DNA from: an uncultured Sphingomonadaceae bacterium
Lineage (GTDB): Bacteria > Pseudomonadota > Alphaproteobacteria > Sphingomonadales > Sphingomonadaceae
Assembly: GCA_947503245.1 (NCBI GenBank)
Contig: CANNCV010000002.1
Location: forward strand, 434,001 to 498,000
Length of the DNA: 64,000 nt
Direction: 5' to 3'
Position numbers and translations under genes: made by a program. The notes below the pieces were generated by a model. That model ran no database searches. It was not told where the DNA came from and was given only the letters and a program-made list of their open reading frames with translations. Below, piece by piece: positions 28,901-38,061 of this stretch; position 1 is the stretch's first letter; each line of letters begins with the position of its first letter.

Positions 28901-29773
28901 GATGACCGTGTCGAGTATATTGCCAGCATCGCAAAAGTCGGCAACCTCTATGTCAATCGCAACCAGATTGGCGCCATTGTTGGCGTTCAACCTTTTGGCG
29001 GCGAAGGGCTATCTGGAACCGGCCCCAAAGCGGGCGGACCGCTTTACCTGCACCGGATGAGCCGCCACGCGGAAATGCCGGTTGAGACTATCCTGAAGCA
29101 AAGCGCCGTCACCGCCCCGCCCCCTGCCCCCAAAGCCGCTTCCGATTTGGTGCAGCGATTGGAGGATCATTTCCATAGCCATAGCGCCGCTGACAGGTTT
29201 GATATTCTGGATCAGGCGGCCAATAGCATTGCCCCGCTTCACCCCCGCTTTGCGCAGACGATCGGCGAAGTACAGGCAGATATCCTCAGCTTTACCGGGC
29301 GGGAAATCCCCCTTCCCGGCCCGACCGGCGAAAAGAATCGCTATCGCCTATGCCCACGCGGCGTGATTTTGTGTGTGCCCGGCGGCGCGCAGGATGATGA
29401 CGACTATCTCTTGCAAAAGCAGGTTGCCCTCACATTGGTAACCGGCAATGCCCTTATCATTCTGGCTTCCCCCGGCCCTTTTACCGGCATTGATGCACTG
29501 GCCGAAACATTGGACCGCCATGCGCCGACCAAAGGGCTCATCACCTATGCGGGCGCAGAAGAAGACCCAAGCCATTGGCTCAACACCAGCATCGCCGCTA
29601 TCTTGTGCGATAATGATGATCGCGGCGCTCTGGCGGCACAGCTCATGCTGCGCACGGGCCCTATCATTCCCATGCTCTCTGCGCACAATGCGCCGACCCG
29701 CTATATGATAGAACGCACCGTCTCAATCGACACAACAGCAGCAGGCGGCAATGCCAGCCTTTTGGCGATGTAA
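25961..29773 (+). CDS. putA: Bifunctional proline dehydrogenase / L-glutamate gamma-semialdehyde dehydrogenase
   Basis: PRODH RLVKGAYWDSEIKRAQ; ALDH FQSAGQRCSACR; extra C-terminal ALDH-like domain; no N-terminal RHH seen. Confidence 0.95.
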   Translation: MSDMHMPDTMAIPDLSNDYLRPEADVVSTLLSSLELDENQRKLAVDTAETLVNRLRQSADKLHMVDALLQQYGLSTAEGVTLMRLAESLIRTPDFSTARILVRDKLGDADWGFHAGKSPYGLVNQATNGLRLSAGWISASGGVAARNLLAKLGDRVLEGAVEQAMGMMGEHFVLGTTIADAVKRSKKARSNGSTHSYDMLGEAAHTAKDAERYFAAYHDAITYLGQQGFINDAPQRRPGISVKLSALHPRYEYAHRDACVPALTERLMILAKAAKAAGIAMTIDAEEADRLETEILIIHALMTTPDLADWDGLGIVVQAYQRRAMPLIQWLAAMAREHDRQIAVRLVKGAYWDSEIKRAQEMGLESYPVFTRKENTDLSYLACARALLNARDCIYPQFATHNAHTACAIAMMASSPSPAKVPSQSGQQNTPGFEFQRLHGMGQALHQALGTEYGVPTRIYAPVGNHRDLLPYLVRRLLENGANSSFVNQLMDLDIPAEEIVSDPIAKILANEEAANPRIPAPIDHLNGDFLGPDGFDDGIAASGFGETRKIAKGDDISQSAQEALYEGYGSAANTWSAASMVAGLSNSGEERNIINPANFQDNVGIESRAAAGTEADIVAEAIKAASAANWAQTDAAERAQCLNRLADLLEQETATLVELCVREAGKGLNDAIAEIREAVDFCRYYAVQAQAPSVASRQPLGTMACISPWNFPLAIFLGQVTAALAVGNNVIAKPAEQTPLIAAQATRLAYQAGIPKDALQLLIGDGAALGSALTAHPGVDGVGFTGSTATAKRIAASLGETGRGLVPLIAETGGINAMIVDSTALLEQAVSDVVASAFQSAGQRCSACRIICVQDDIADNFCEMLNGAMAELRIGNPADAATDVGPVVDNAAQTKIMDYIAAMSSRFAVIGQTPLPTDLPQGHFVPPTAFVVNKIADVEQEIFGPILHILRFAADELDSMMAAINALGFGLTMGLHTRIDDRVEYIASIAKVGNLYVNRNQIGAIVGVQPFGGEGLSGTGPKAGGPLYLHRMSRHAEMPVETILKQSAVTAPPPAPKAASDLVQRLEDHFHSHSAADRFDILDQAANSIAPLHPRFAQTIGEVQADILSFTGREIPLPGPTGEKNRYRLCPRGVILCVPGGAQDDDDYLLQKQVALTLVTGNALIILASPGPFTGIDALAETLDRHAPTKGLITYAGAEEDPSHWLNTSIAAILCDNDDRGALAAQLMLRTGPIIPMLSAHNAPTRYMIERTVSIDTTAAGGNASLLAM

Positions 29774-29971
29774 AGGCCGGACCCAAGCCCTGCCAAAAGC
29801 CCAACCGAGAACATAGTCACAGACCATCAAGAGCCAATTATAAAGTTTTTCGCCATCAATCTGCAAAAACTATGGCAAAATGGTTGACCAATGCGCCCCC
29901 CGACATTAGGTGAGGCGCTCCTAAGAGACGCACACACCGTGATTCTGCGTTTCGTTGGTGCCTATGGCATC

Positions 29972-30047
29972 GGGCCCTTAGCTCAGTCGGTAGAGCAACT
30001 GACTTTTAATCAGTAGGTCGCTGGTTCGAACCCAGCAGGGCTCACCA
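29972..30047 (+). tRNA. tRNA-Lys(TTT), CCA encoded
   Basis: GGGCCCTTAGCTCAGTCGGTAGAGCAACTGACTTTTAATCAGTAGGTCGCTGGTTCGAACCCAGCAGGGCTCACCA; cloverleaf stems consistent, anticodon loop CTTTTAA. Confidence 0.96.
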
Positions 30048-30142
30048 TTATTTCTATTTTATTGTAAATGTTTATGCAGGCGGCAAGGCAAATATGCCTG
30101 CCTATCACTCCCTCCGTGGAGTATAGAGGAGATCCTTTGCAG

Positions 30143-30700
30143 CTAGGAAGGTTCTTTATCGAGAACCATTATCCTTTTGACGACATTTGATGTGTCCAAG
30201 GCTGGGTTAAGTTCTTTGATTCTATTCATGTCACGGTCAAATTTATCATTGATTTCATATATGCTGGAACATTTCGCCACAAAAAAAAGCTCCCCCAAAT
30301 AAACCGTCTCATTTGGCTTAACTGAAAATGAGGCCTTATGCGCAGATATGACTGTTGCTGACCAATCATATGGATAGAAATAGTAGTTTCCCGGCTTCAA
30401 TTTGATAGCATGCAAAAAACCTTGGTGCGTTTCAAAATCTGACTTATTCTGATAGCTGGTTGCTTCATAAGGGGAAGCCTCGGCTTTGTTCGTGACAGCA
30501 TCTCTAATATTAAGGCTTATGAGTCGCGAAAAACATCCACTCGGCGCTCCTGCAGAGAAAAATACAGTAGCTTCACCCTGTTCTACGCTAGTAGCATCGA
30601 AATATTTTACGCTGGTCGGGTTTTTAAAAATACTTGTGCAAGCGGAGAGAACAAGTAAGATCGAAAGGCATACTATCTTTTTCACTGCGTCACAATACAT
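30143..30700 (-). CDS. Hypothetical lipoprotein
   Basis: MYCDAVKKIVCLSILLVLSAC lipobox. Confidence 0.65.
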   Translation of the reverse strand: MYCDAVKKIVCLSILLVLSACTSIFKNPTSVKYFDATSVEQGEATVFFSAGAPSGCFSRLISLNIRDAVTNKAEASPYEATSYQNKSDFETHQGFLHAIKLKPGNYYFYPYDWSATVISAHKASFSVKPNETVYLGELFFVAKCSSIYEINDKFDRDMNRIKELNPALDTSNVVKRIMVLDKEPS

Positions 30701-30795
30701 AAAAAAAGTTCGCAGACAAATCAAAATTACCTTATCAATTGACTAAATATAGAGTGATATTAGCACTCTTTAAACGTATATCTCAACCCGCCCCT

Positions 30796-31335
30796 TTATC
30801 TGGAACTACTAAGATATTGCGGCGGTACAGCGCCGGTTAGCCAGACACCATTATCGGCTTGATAGAATTTATGACCGTCAGCGGCCATTTGTGCAGAGGC
30901 TATATTGAGAATTATGGGTTTACCGTGTCTTTGGCCAACTTTCACCGCCGTTTCGATATCCGCGCTAAGGTGGACGTGCTGCCGAGACATTGGCTTTAGT
31001 CCGTCGGCCAAGATTTTATCCAAAAACCGTGTTGCCGTTCCGTGATACAGCTTCTCTGGTGGTGTGATCGGCATAAGATCATTAACGATTTTTACAGAAT
31101 GCCCCTGTGCCGCTCGTATTTTCAGTCCATCATCTGAAATAGTGAAACGCTTTTTGTCGTTATTTGCGACCACATAATCCAATTGATCGCGGCTGATCGC
31201 TCCGCCACTCTCCTTCAAACCCTTTAGCAGGTCAGAAATTTGGACCCACCCGCCAATGTCTAATGTTAAATTTGCTTTCTCTGGTGCATGTCGCAGCACA
31301 TAAGAGAGTCTTTTCGATATCTTTTTTACATCCAT
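30796..31335 (-). CDS. kptA: RNA 2'-phosphotransferase (KptA/Tpt1)
   Basis: ISKRLSYVLRHAPEKANLTLDIGGWVQISDLL...HGTATRFLDKILADGLKPMSRQHVHLSADIETAVKVGQRHGKPIIL. Confidence 0.93.
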   Translation of the reverse strand: MDVKKISKRLSYVLRHAPEKANLTLDIGGWVQISDLLKGLKESGGAISRDQLDYVVANNDKKRFTISDDGLKIRAAQGHSVKIVNDLMPITPPEKLYHGTATRFLDKILADGLKPMSRQHVHLSADIETAVKVGQRHGKPIILNIASAQMAADGHKFYQADNGVWLTGAVPPQYLSSSR

Positions 31336-31464
31336 ATGCCCGTAATATAATGCCTCGCATCTATGGCCAAACAATTATTATGCGGATATGCTAAGTTTGA
31401 GATACAGCTTTGTTGTCCCCCAAATATACCCCCAATCTGGGTCAAGACATCTGCAAACCAGCTT

Positions 31465-32202
31465 TTAAGATTGAGCAAATCGGCGATATTGGGATGGAGT
31501 GGTTTCGGCAACTTTGCGAAATGACGCTGTAAAATGCGCTTGATTGGCAAAACCAACCGCCAATGCGATCTGGGCGATGGGCCAATTTGTATTGCGCAAT
31601 AGACGCTTAGCCTCGTTGATCCGCTCTGCCGTCATATATTTATGCGGTGGTGCACCAAAGCTGCTGCTAAACTGCCGCGAAAATTCTGCGCAGCTCAGAT
31701 TGCAAAGCTCGGCCAGCTCATCGACAGTGATAGGGCGATCAAGATGTTTCTCAATATAAAGCTGCGTCTTGTCACGATTACAGCTTGATAGCGCTTTAGT
31801 GCCATTTGTGATTTTGCCGCCGTCGATCTGCGAACCTGAGAAGTTGGCCATTGCGGTATTTATGAGTACGTCAACAGAGCTAGTGTTAAATGGCTTAATA
31901 AGATAACCGTTCGGGCGAACCACCGATGCTTTCATGACGGTTTCATGGTCCGCATGGCTGGTCAAAAATGCAATGGCCATCTTATGCTCCTCCCGTAATT
32001 CGGTCGCTAAGGCGATGCCATCTCTGTCTCCGTCTATATGAATATCAACCAGTGCAAGATCGGGCATATGCACCGAAGCAAGTGCAACAGCATCTGGGAA
32101 ATTGGCCGCCAGCCCGACAACTTCGTGACCCAATGATATCAGAGTCTCTTGAAGGTCTCGCGCCAATATCCTCTCATTCTCTATAATCAGAATCCGTACC
32201 AT
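31465..32202 (-). CDS. Response regulator with C-terminal AraC-type HTH
   Basis: REC domain (LALVDIHIDGDRDG, KPF) and CAEFSRQFSSSFGAPPHKYMTAERINEAKRLLRNTNWPIAQIALAVGFANQAHFTASFRKVAETTPSQYRR. Confidence 0.9.
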   Translation of the reverse strand: MVRILIIENERILARDLQETLISLGHEVVGLAANFPDAVALASVHMPDLALVDIHIDGDRDGIALATELREEHKMAIAFLTSHADHETVMKASVVRPNGYLIKPFNTSSVDVLINTAMANFSGSQIDGGKITNGTKALSSCNRDKTQLYIEKHLDRPITVDELAELCNLSCAEFSRQFSSSFGAPPHKYMTAERINEAKRLLRNTNWPIAQIALAVGFANQAHFTASFRKVAETTPSQYRRFAQS

Positions 32203-32399
32203 CTTCTCGTTCCACTCAATTCCCGAGTTCACACTTATCTTACCTTATAACCCGAGAGAAATTTATAGGGTTTCGCAAGAAAATAGAGTCACACCGGCGC
32301 AGGAATTGAAAAATTCTTCCGGAAATTTGAAATACGCTAGCGGTATTAGCTGCGAAACCAATACGCGAAATGACGTACTAAAGTTTTCAGGAGGAAAGC

Positions 32400-32519
32400 A
32401 TGATACGCAGTAATCTGTCGCTAATAAGCCGCACGTTCACAGAAAACAGCAATCAATTTCATCCTGTCTATTTAGGGTCAAGAAACATTCTACGGTCAAT
32501 TTGTAGCAACAAAAGGTAA
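32400..32519 (+). CDS. Small ORF (39 aa), hypothetical
   Basis: AGGAGG Shine-Dalgarno 5 nt upstream of ATG; MIRSNLSLISRTFTENSNQFHPVYLGSRNILRSICSNKR. Confidence 0.3.
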   Translation: MIRSNLSLISRTFTENSNQFHPVYLGSRNILRSICSNKR

Positions 32520-32588
32520 AACCATATTCAGCTTGCATATCCGAACTCTTCCCGCCTCCCCCCCCCCCTGAAGTTCCGATATGCATTT

Positions 32589-32641
32589 GCACCTGGCGCT
32601 CGCTTTTTTAGCCCCCCCCCCAAAGCATGAGCGCCAGGTGC
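32589..32641. repeat. 13-bp perfect inverted repeat with C10 in the loop and C11 just upstream (32558-32568)
   Basis: GCACCTGGCGCTC ... GAGCGCCAGGTGC; homopolymer C tracts at 32558-32568 and 32612-32621. Confidence 0.8.
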
Positions 32642-32867
32642 CACCTTTTCGGTCAGATAAGTTTGGCCCTGCCAATGCCCCATATTTGCAAGAGATTTGT
32701 TGCTGATATGCAGGTATTGCACGCAATTTTTCGCATCCCATTGTTCAGTGCCCGATGCATTAAGCGCAGGAATTGAATAATTTTCTGACAAATCGAAAAG
32801 ACGGCTGAAAAGCAATATGCGACATATGATCTCACTGGTTCGAAGGGCCAGATTTGAGGAGTGACAT

Positions 32868-33023
32868 ATGACGATCCACGTCATCAGCAATATTTCTGGA
32901 CTGCGGATAACCGCATGGTGCGATCAGCTTTTGGGCCTGAACAAGTATATCGAGAACCGATTTACAGCATCAGGCCATATTGCAAAGCATCATGCCATGT
33001 TGGCGCAGTCAATAAGCCGATAA
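32868..33023 (+). CDS. Small ORF (51 aa), hypothetical
   Basis: GAGGAG Shine-Dalgarno before ATG; an overlapping GTG-start frame (32861..33079) is also open, so frame is uncertain. Confidence 0.25.
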   Translation: MTIHVISNISGLRITAWCDQLLGLNKYIENRFTASGHIAKHHAMLAQSISR

Positions 33024-33210
33024 TGCTGATGTTGATGGCCGTTCATAGCCCGATCAATCGGTATGTAAGCTTGACCTAGCGTGTGAATTTTCGCGATATT
33101 TTTCAATTATTTGATTGAAAGCAACATCAAATCTCCAGTCGTGAATTCTCATGCCGTCACAGCGACATGGGCTCCTCATAAACCTGCTAAAATAACTGAA
33201 AGGGAATATC

Positions 33211-33693
33211 ATGTTTAAGAAAGTTTCTATCGCCGCTACGGTCGCCTTGGCTGCTCTGTCTTCAAGTATCGCCATCGCAGCTGATGAATATAATGTCTCA
33301 TCTGGCCTGACCGCTGCAAGTGCACCGCTTGCGCTGCACGGTGTTGACACTGTTGCGTTCATCAACACCGGCAATCGCATTCAAGGTGCCGCGAAGTACA
33401 CCGCTGTACATGATGGCGTGGCATATTATTTCTCAACAAAAGCCAATCTCGACACATTTTCTGCATCACCAGACCGCTACACCCCACAATATGGTGGCTT
33501 TTGTGCCTTTGGTGTGTCGGTCAGCAAAAAATTTGACGGTGACCCTCGCTGGGCTGATGTTCGCAACGGCAAATTATATGTCTTCCTGAGCGAAGAAGTC
33601 TTCAACGCATATCAGCGTGATCCAGCAGCGGCGATTGCCAAAGCTGAGACCAATTGGAAACAGATCCGCAGCACTGCCGCGACCGAACTCTAA
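33211..33693 (+). CDS. Secreted YHS-domain protein
   Basis: Signal peptide; LHGVDTVAFINTGNRIQGAAKYTAVHDGVAYYFSTKANLDTFSASPDRYTPQYGGFCAFGVS. Confidence 0.85.
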   Translation: MFKKVSIAATVALAALSSSIAIAADEYNVSSGLTAASAPLALHGVDTVAFINTGNRIQGAAKYTAVHDGVAYYFSTKANLDTFSASPDRYTPQYGGFCAFGVSVSKKFDGDPRWADVRNGKLYVFLSEEVFNAYQRDPAAAIAKAETNWKQIRSTAATEL

Positions 33694-33806
33694 ATATATC
33701 ATCCGGGCCGCGCCTCTATGCGCGGTCCGGATTGCTCTGCTGCTTATAGCAGGGCCACAGCGCGTTCTTCGAGATGTTTCCGAGGAATGGCAAAGAGGAA
33801 AAAATC

Positions 33807-34214
33807 ATGGAAACAGCATATTATTATCTCGCTTTAAGCGGTCTTTTGACTGTCTTGCTTTGGACGCCATATATTACGGCCCGCATGTTTATTTGGGGAA
33901 TCCCGACTTTCCTGCATAACTATCCAGAAGGTTTTCCAGCCCAAGAACCGGAAACGCCCTTATGGGTAGAGCGCGCCAAGCGTGCGCATTTGAACATGAT
34001 TGAAACCATGCCAGCATTTATCGCGGTTGTGGTCGCAGCGGGCCTGATGGGCGGCAATAGCGGCGTAACCGTCGGCATCTGGGCTGAAATCTTTTTCATA
34101 GCGCGGCTTGCCCATGCGATCGTCTATATACTCGGCATTCCCGTTCTCAGAACTCCGGTCTACCTTGTTTCTTGGGCAGCAATATTGGTTATCGGCGCTC
34201 AGGTCGTTCTGTAA
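33807..34214 (+). CDS. MAPEG-family membrane protein
   Basis: ERAKRAHLNMIETMPAFIAVVVAAGL...ARLAHAIVYILGIPVLRTPVYLVSW. Confidence 0.88.
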   Translation: METAYYYLALSGLLTVLLWTPYITARMFIWGIPTFLHNYPEGFPAQEPETPLWVERAKRAHLNMIETMPAFIAVVVAAGLMGGNSGVTVGIWAEIFFIARLAHAIVYILGIPVLRTPVYLVSWAAILVIGAQVVL

Positions 34215-34317
34215 GCGCTAATAGCGTATGATCTAGCTGGTGAGGTTGGAAATTGGTCCTTCGGAATATAAGATTTGATCAGGCCATTCCGCCCTCACCT
34301 GCAAGCGTTTTACAGCT

Positions 34318-36522
34318 TTAGGCGTTAGGTTCAGGATTAAGAGGCCTGTTTGGACTGACCAATATCGGGCTGGATTCAATCCCGTTAATCGTCCACGCTG
34401 TCCCGCCAGAGCCAGAGATTAGATCAAGCTTGGCTCCTATTTGATCGGTCAAATCCTCGATAAGCAGCATCCCATGCGAGCCAAATTTGCTCAGCGCCTC
34501 ATCAATATCAAATCCTTGTCCATCATCGTTCACAACCAGGCGCAAGCCTTTCGATGAAGGCCTCAGCGTGACGCTGATTGTGCCCTCGCCATTGGGAAAG
34601 GCGTGTTTATAAGCGTTGGTAACAAGCTCACACACCAGCAATGCAAGCGGTGTTGCGATAGATACATCCAGCGCAGATGGCGTTATGTCGTGTGACAGGT
34701 CGATGCCCTCTTGCCCTAATCCTTCGTCTAACAAATCGAGCAGTTCGACAAGAAATTTTTCAGGGTGCACTTCGGTGATTGGCTCTGCTTCTGAATGATA
34801 AAGATATTTGTGGATCAGCCCCATGGCGCGAATGCGGTTTGCGGTGTTGTTTGGGCCTAGATCAGTTTCGGATTTCTTGGCACGGCTACGTTCTTCACTC
34901 CGCAGCAGACTGGCCATCATTTGAAAATTATTGCCGGTGCGATGATGTATCTCTTGCAAGAAAACATCGCGCGTCTTTACCAACGCCTTTTGCAGCCGAT
35001 ATGACCGGAAACTGGCATAGGCCAATGTGGCGACAAGCAAGGTGACGGCAAGAGCAAAAGCGATAGCCAACCGCGATTGCAACAATTGCGATTCAGCCAA
35101 TTCCGCTTCGGCCTCAAGCTTTTCCAACCGACCATCACGTTCACGAATTTCAAACAGAACTTCGGAATTCGCAACCGCTTTCAACTTCTCCTCTTCAAAG
35201 CGAATATCGCTATAACGTGCAGCCGCTTGAAAATATGGAGCGGCTTCGGCGGAGCGACCAAGCCGCGTAAGCAATTCGGCCGTCAGCTGCGCATATGTCC
35301 CTTTTAGATCTGCAGCACCTGGCCGGCTTTCCACCTCTTCAACGCCGCCGCCATTAGGCTCAAGAACGGTGCGCGCACTGTTCAACGCAGCCTGTGCCTT
35401 ATCTATTGCGTCCATCTCAAGATAATAGCCTGCAAGGAACAGCAAGCCATTAGCACCTTCCACCGGATCACCCAATTCAAGCATAATGGGTGCCGAACTT
35501 TGTGTCATGGCGATTGCCGCGTCAATTTTCCCCATAAGGTATAATGTTTCAGCATGGCCAAGACCAATTTGCCCGCGAAGATATCTGGAGTCTTCTAATT
35601 CTGCATATTCTTTTGCGCGCAGATAGACCTTGTTCGACAGCTCAAGCTGATTGTTTTCCCTATATGACCAACCAAGATTGCTATGAAAGTTAGCGAGAGC
35701 AAAAGGCTCAGCCTTGCCATATTGTTCATAGTTGGCGATCGCTCGCTTATGGAACCGAACCGCTTCTTTCGAACCGCCAATAATGTTGAATATATTGCCG
35801 ATATTTGCAAGCACGGACGCTGTATTGTCAAACTGCCCAATATCCTCAAAACCCTTTAAGGCCTGATGATATAGATTAATGGCCAGATCATATTCCCCAT
35901 CAAGTCTGGCCCTTACAGCCAAGGCATTGTAAATATGGGGGTATTTCTTCACCAAATTGCTTTTCTTCGCCAGTTGCAATGATGCTCTTAAATGCCGCTC
36001 CATCTTGTTATTTGCGCCACCTGCACGGGCTGTTTGAATGGCAACAGCATAATGAAGATGGGACAGCGCGACCAGATCATTGGCATCGCTCGACGCCGTA
36101 ATCAAACGGTCCGCCTCTGCCATATTCAACTCGCTTATGACCGCCTTGCGCATAGTACCGAAGGACGAAAGCATCCGCCTCGCATTGGGGCTAAGCTTTT
36201 TGGCAAGAGGTTCGAGTTCGTCAGCGCTCAGATAATCGGGGTTTTCCCTGATATAAAATCTTATATGCCGTTCTTGGTCAGCGGGGGACATAGCCGGAAG
36301 AGCCTTAGCGCATTGCGGACCAAGCTCTTCAACCTTGACCAACTGTGTCTCACCAAATTTCTCTATGCGCATACACGGATCGCTAGATTGCGCCCTAGCT
36401 GCATCAGCCGAGAGACCAATCAGACAGAGATATAAGAGCAATATAGCAATGGGCCCCGCAAAGCTAAAAAGCAGCTCGCGAGGCAGCAAATAAAGTTGCT
36501 GTAACGGAATGATTTTGGCCAA
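34318..36522 (-). CDS. TPR-containing sensor histidine kinase (HisKA_2/HWE-like)
   Basis: TPR repeats, TM, LQEIHHRTGNNFQMMASLLRSEERS, HATPase LALLVCELVTNAYKHAFPNGEG. Confidence 0.9.
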   Translation of the reverse strand: MAKIIPLQQLYLLPRELLFSFAGPIAILLLYLCLIGLSADAARAQSSDPCMRIEKFGETQLVKVEELGPQCAKALPAMSPADQERHIRFYIRENPDYLSADELEPLAKKLSPNARRMLSSFGTMRKAVISELNMAEADRLITASSDANDLVALSHLHYAVAIQTARAGGANNKMERHLRASLQLAKKSNLVKKYPHIYNALAVRARLDGEYDLAINLYHQALKGFEDIGQFDNTASVLANIGNIFNIIGGSKEAVRFHKRAIANYEQYGKAEPFALANFHSNLGWSYRENNQLELSNKVYLRAKEYAELEDSRYLRGQIGLGHAETLYLMGKIDAAIAMTQSSAPIMLELGDPVEGANGLLFLAGYYLEMDAIDKAQAALNSARTVLEPNGGGVEEVESRPGAADLKGTYAQLTAELLTRLGRSAEAAPYFQAAARYSDIRFEEEKLKAVANSEVLFEIRERDGRLEKLEAEAELAESQLLQSRLAIAFALAVTLLVATLAYASFRSYRLQKALVKTRDVFLQEIHHRTGNNFQMMASLLRSEERSRAKKSETDLGPNNTANRIRAMGLIHKYLYHSEAEPITEVHPEKFLVELLDLLDEGLGQEGIDLSHDITPSALDVSIATPLALLVCELVTNAYKHAFPNGEGTISVTLRPSSKGLRLVVNDDGQGFDIDEALSKFGSHGMLLIEDLTDQIGAKLDLISGSGGTAWTINGIESSPILVSPNRPLNPEPNA

Positions 36523-36706
36523 ATTACATGCTCAACCGTAAAACAGAATTGACATTACGGTACCATAACGAAGCACTTTTCGCAATCAAGCGCTTTTGCT
36601 TATCATATCGTCCAAGTCACTTGCCCTATTGTACCGAGACGCGGGGTGGCGTGAGTTGAGCCCCTTAACGCGCTTCGCAACCTATTGCCCCGCGATGTAA
36701 AACAGA

Positions 36707-37996
36707 TCACTCCACAAGCAGCACGCGCAGGTCATTGACATTGGTGCCGGATGGGCCGGTCATGAGCAGCGCCTCTGCTTGTTGGAATGCCAAATAGCTA
36801 TTGTCATTTTCCAGATGAGCCTGTGCCTGTTGCGCGCCGCCCATTGCCGCCAATATACCGGGCCAGAGAAAGGCCCCGGCATTGTCTTCAGAGCCATCAA
36901 TGCCATCACTATCGGCTGCAAAACCGCTAATGCCCTGCGCATCACGCAATGCTATTGCACAGGCCAGCAAATAGGCTGTGCAACGCCCGCCGCGTCCCTG
37001 ACGGTTGCGCACGGTTACCGTGGCCTCCCCGCCGGATATTAGCGCAGCTTTGCGCCCCTGTGCTTTGAGCTTCAGCGCCTGCGCAGCATGGTCACGGCCC
37101 AGAGCCAGTGCATCGCCCTCTAAAGCATCGCCTAGCATGATCGGCTCATAGCCATGCTCTGCCACCAAGGTGCAGGCCGCTGCGCACATATCAGCCGGGC
37201 GAGCGCATAAATCCCATGTTGTGCGCGCCATTTCCTGCGCATCCGGCTTAGGTGTTTCCAGCCGTCCATCACGCAACTGCGCGGCTATAGTATCAGGAAC
37301 GGCAATGCCATATTCATCCAATATGGCCAGCGTATCGGCGCAGCTTGCTGGGTCCGGCAATGTCGGGCCAGAACCGATCATCGCTGGGTCATCGCCGGGA
37401 ATATCCGAAATGGCGATCATATGTGTGGCTGCTGGCCATGCCCGCGCCGCCAGATGACCGCCCTTAATGGCAGAGAGATGTTTGCGCACCACATTCATCT
37501 TGCCAATCGGCGCACCGCTATGCAGCAATGCCCGTGTGATGCTTTGTTTCTCCGCCAATGTAAGGCCACCAGCCGGACAGGGCATGAGTGCGCTGGCCCC
37601 GCCGGACATTAATACCAGCAGCAAATCGCCCTCTTGCAAATTGTCAGCAGCCTGCAACGCCAATATGGCCGCTTGCGCGCCTTCAGCATCCGGTACTGGG
37701 TGAGAAGCCTCTATCAACCGCAAATGCTGCGGTGCAAAATCATCCAATCCATATCCCTGCCGCGTAACAATCAGGCCATCAATATCCTGCGGCAGGCGCT
37801 GTAATACTACCGCCGCCATATGCGCGGCTGCCTTACCAACAGCCAGCAAATACGTCTTTCCTGATGTTTTTGGCCAAGTTGCGCCGCGCAAGGCATTGTC
37901 CGGCAAAGCAGGCGCTAGCGCTCCAAAATACAGCTCTTTTAAAAAGGCTTTTATTGCGAGAGGATTTGTTGTTTTATGCACTGCACAATAAAGCAC
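36707..37996 (-). CDS. Glycerate 2-kinase type (GckA/TtuD, MOFRL family)
   Basis: LLVLMSGGASALMPCPAGGLTLAEKQSITRALLHSGAPIGKMNVVRKHLSAIKGG...ISGGEATVTV. Confidence 0.92.
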   Translation of the reverse strand: MLYCAVHKTTNPLAIKAFLKELYFGALAPALPDNALRGATWPKTSGKTYLLAVGKAAAHMAAVVLQRLPQDIDGLIVTRQGYGLDDFAPQHLRLIEASHPVPDAEGAQAAILALQAADNLQEGDLLLVLMSGGASALMPCPAGGLTLAEKQSITRALLHSGAPIGKMNVVRKHLSAIKGGHLAARAWPAATHMIAISDIPGDDPAMIGSGPTLPDPASCADTLAILDEYGIAVPDTIAAQLRDGRLETPKPDAQEMARTTWDLCARPADMCAAACTLVAEHGYEPIMLGDALEGDALALGRDHAAQALKLKAQGRKAALISGGEATVTVRNRQGRGGRCTAYLLACAIALRDAQGISGFAADSDGIDGSEDNAGAFLWPGILAAMGGAQQAQAHLENDNSYLAFQQAEALLMTGPSGTNVNDLRVLLVE

Positions 37997-38061
37997 TTAT
38001 TAGCATGAAAAGGTCAAGCGGCTTTTTTTCATGTTAACCGCCAAAAGGATGTTTGACCGCC

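Noticed and set aside
28499-28990. 163-aa minus-strand ORF
   Set aside because: Antisense to putA ALDH domain.
29972-30142. Integrative element at tRNA-Lys
   Set aside because: No integrase and no duplicated tRNA 3' end found downstream within the window.
32528-32890. 120-aa minus-strand ORF spanning the poly-C tracts
   Set aside because: Reading frame depends on hypervariable homopolymers; no recognisable domain.
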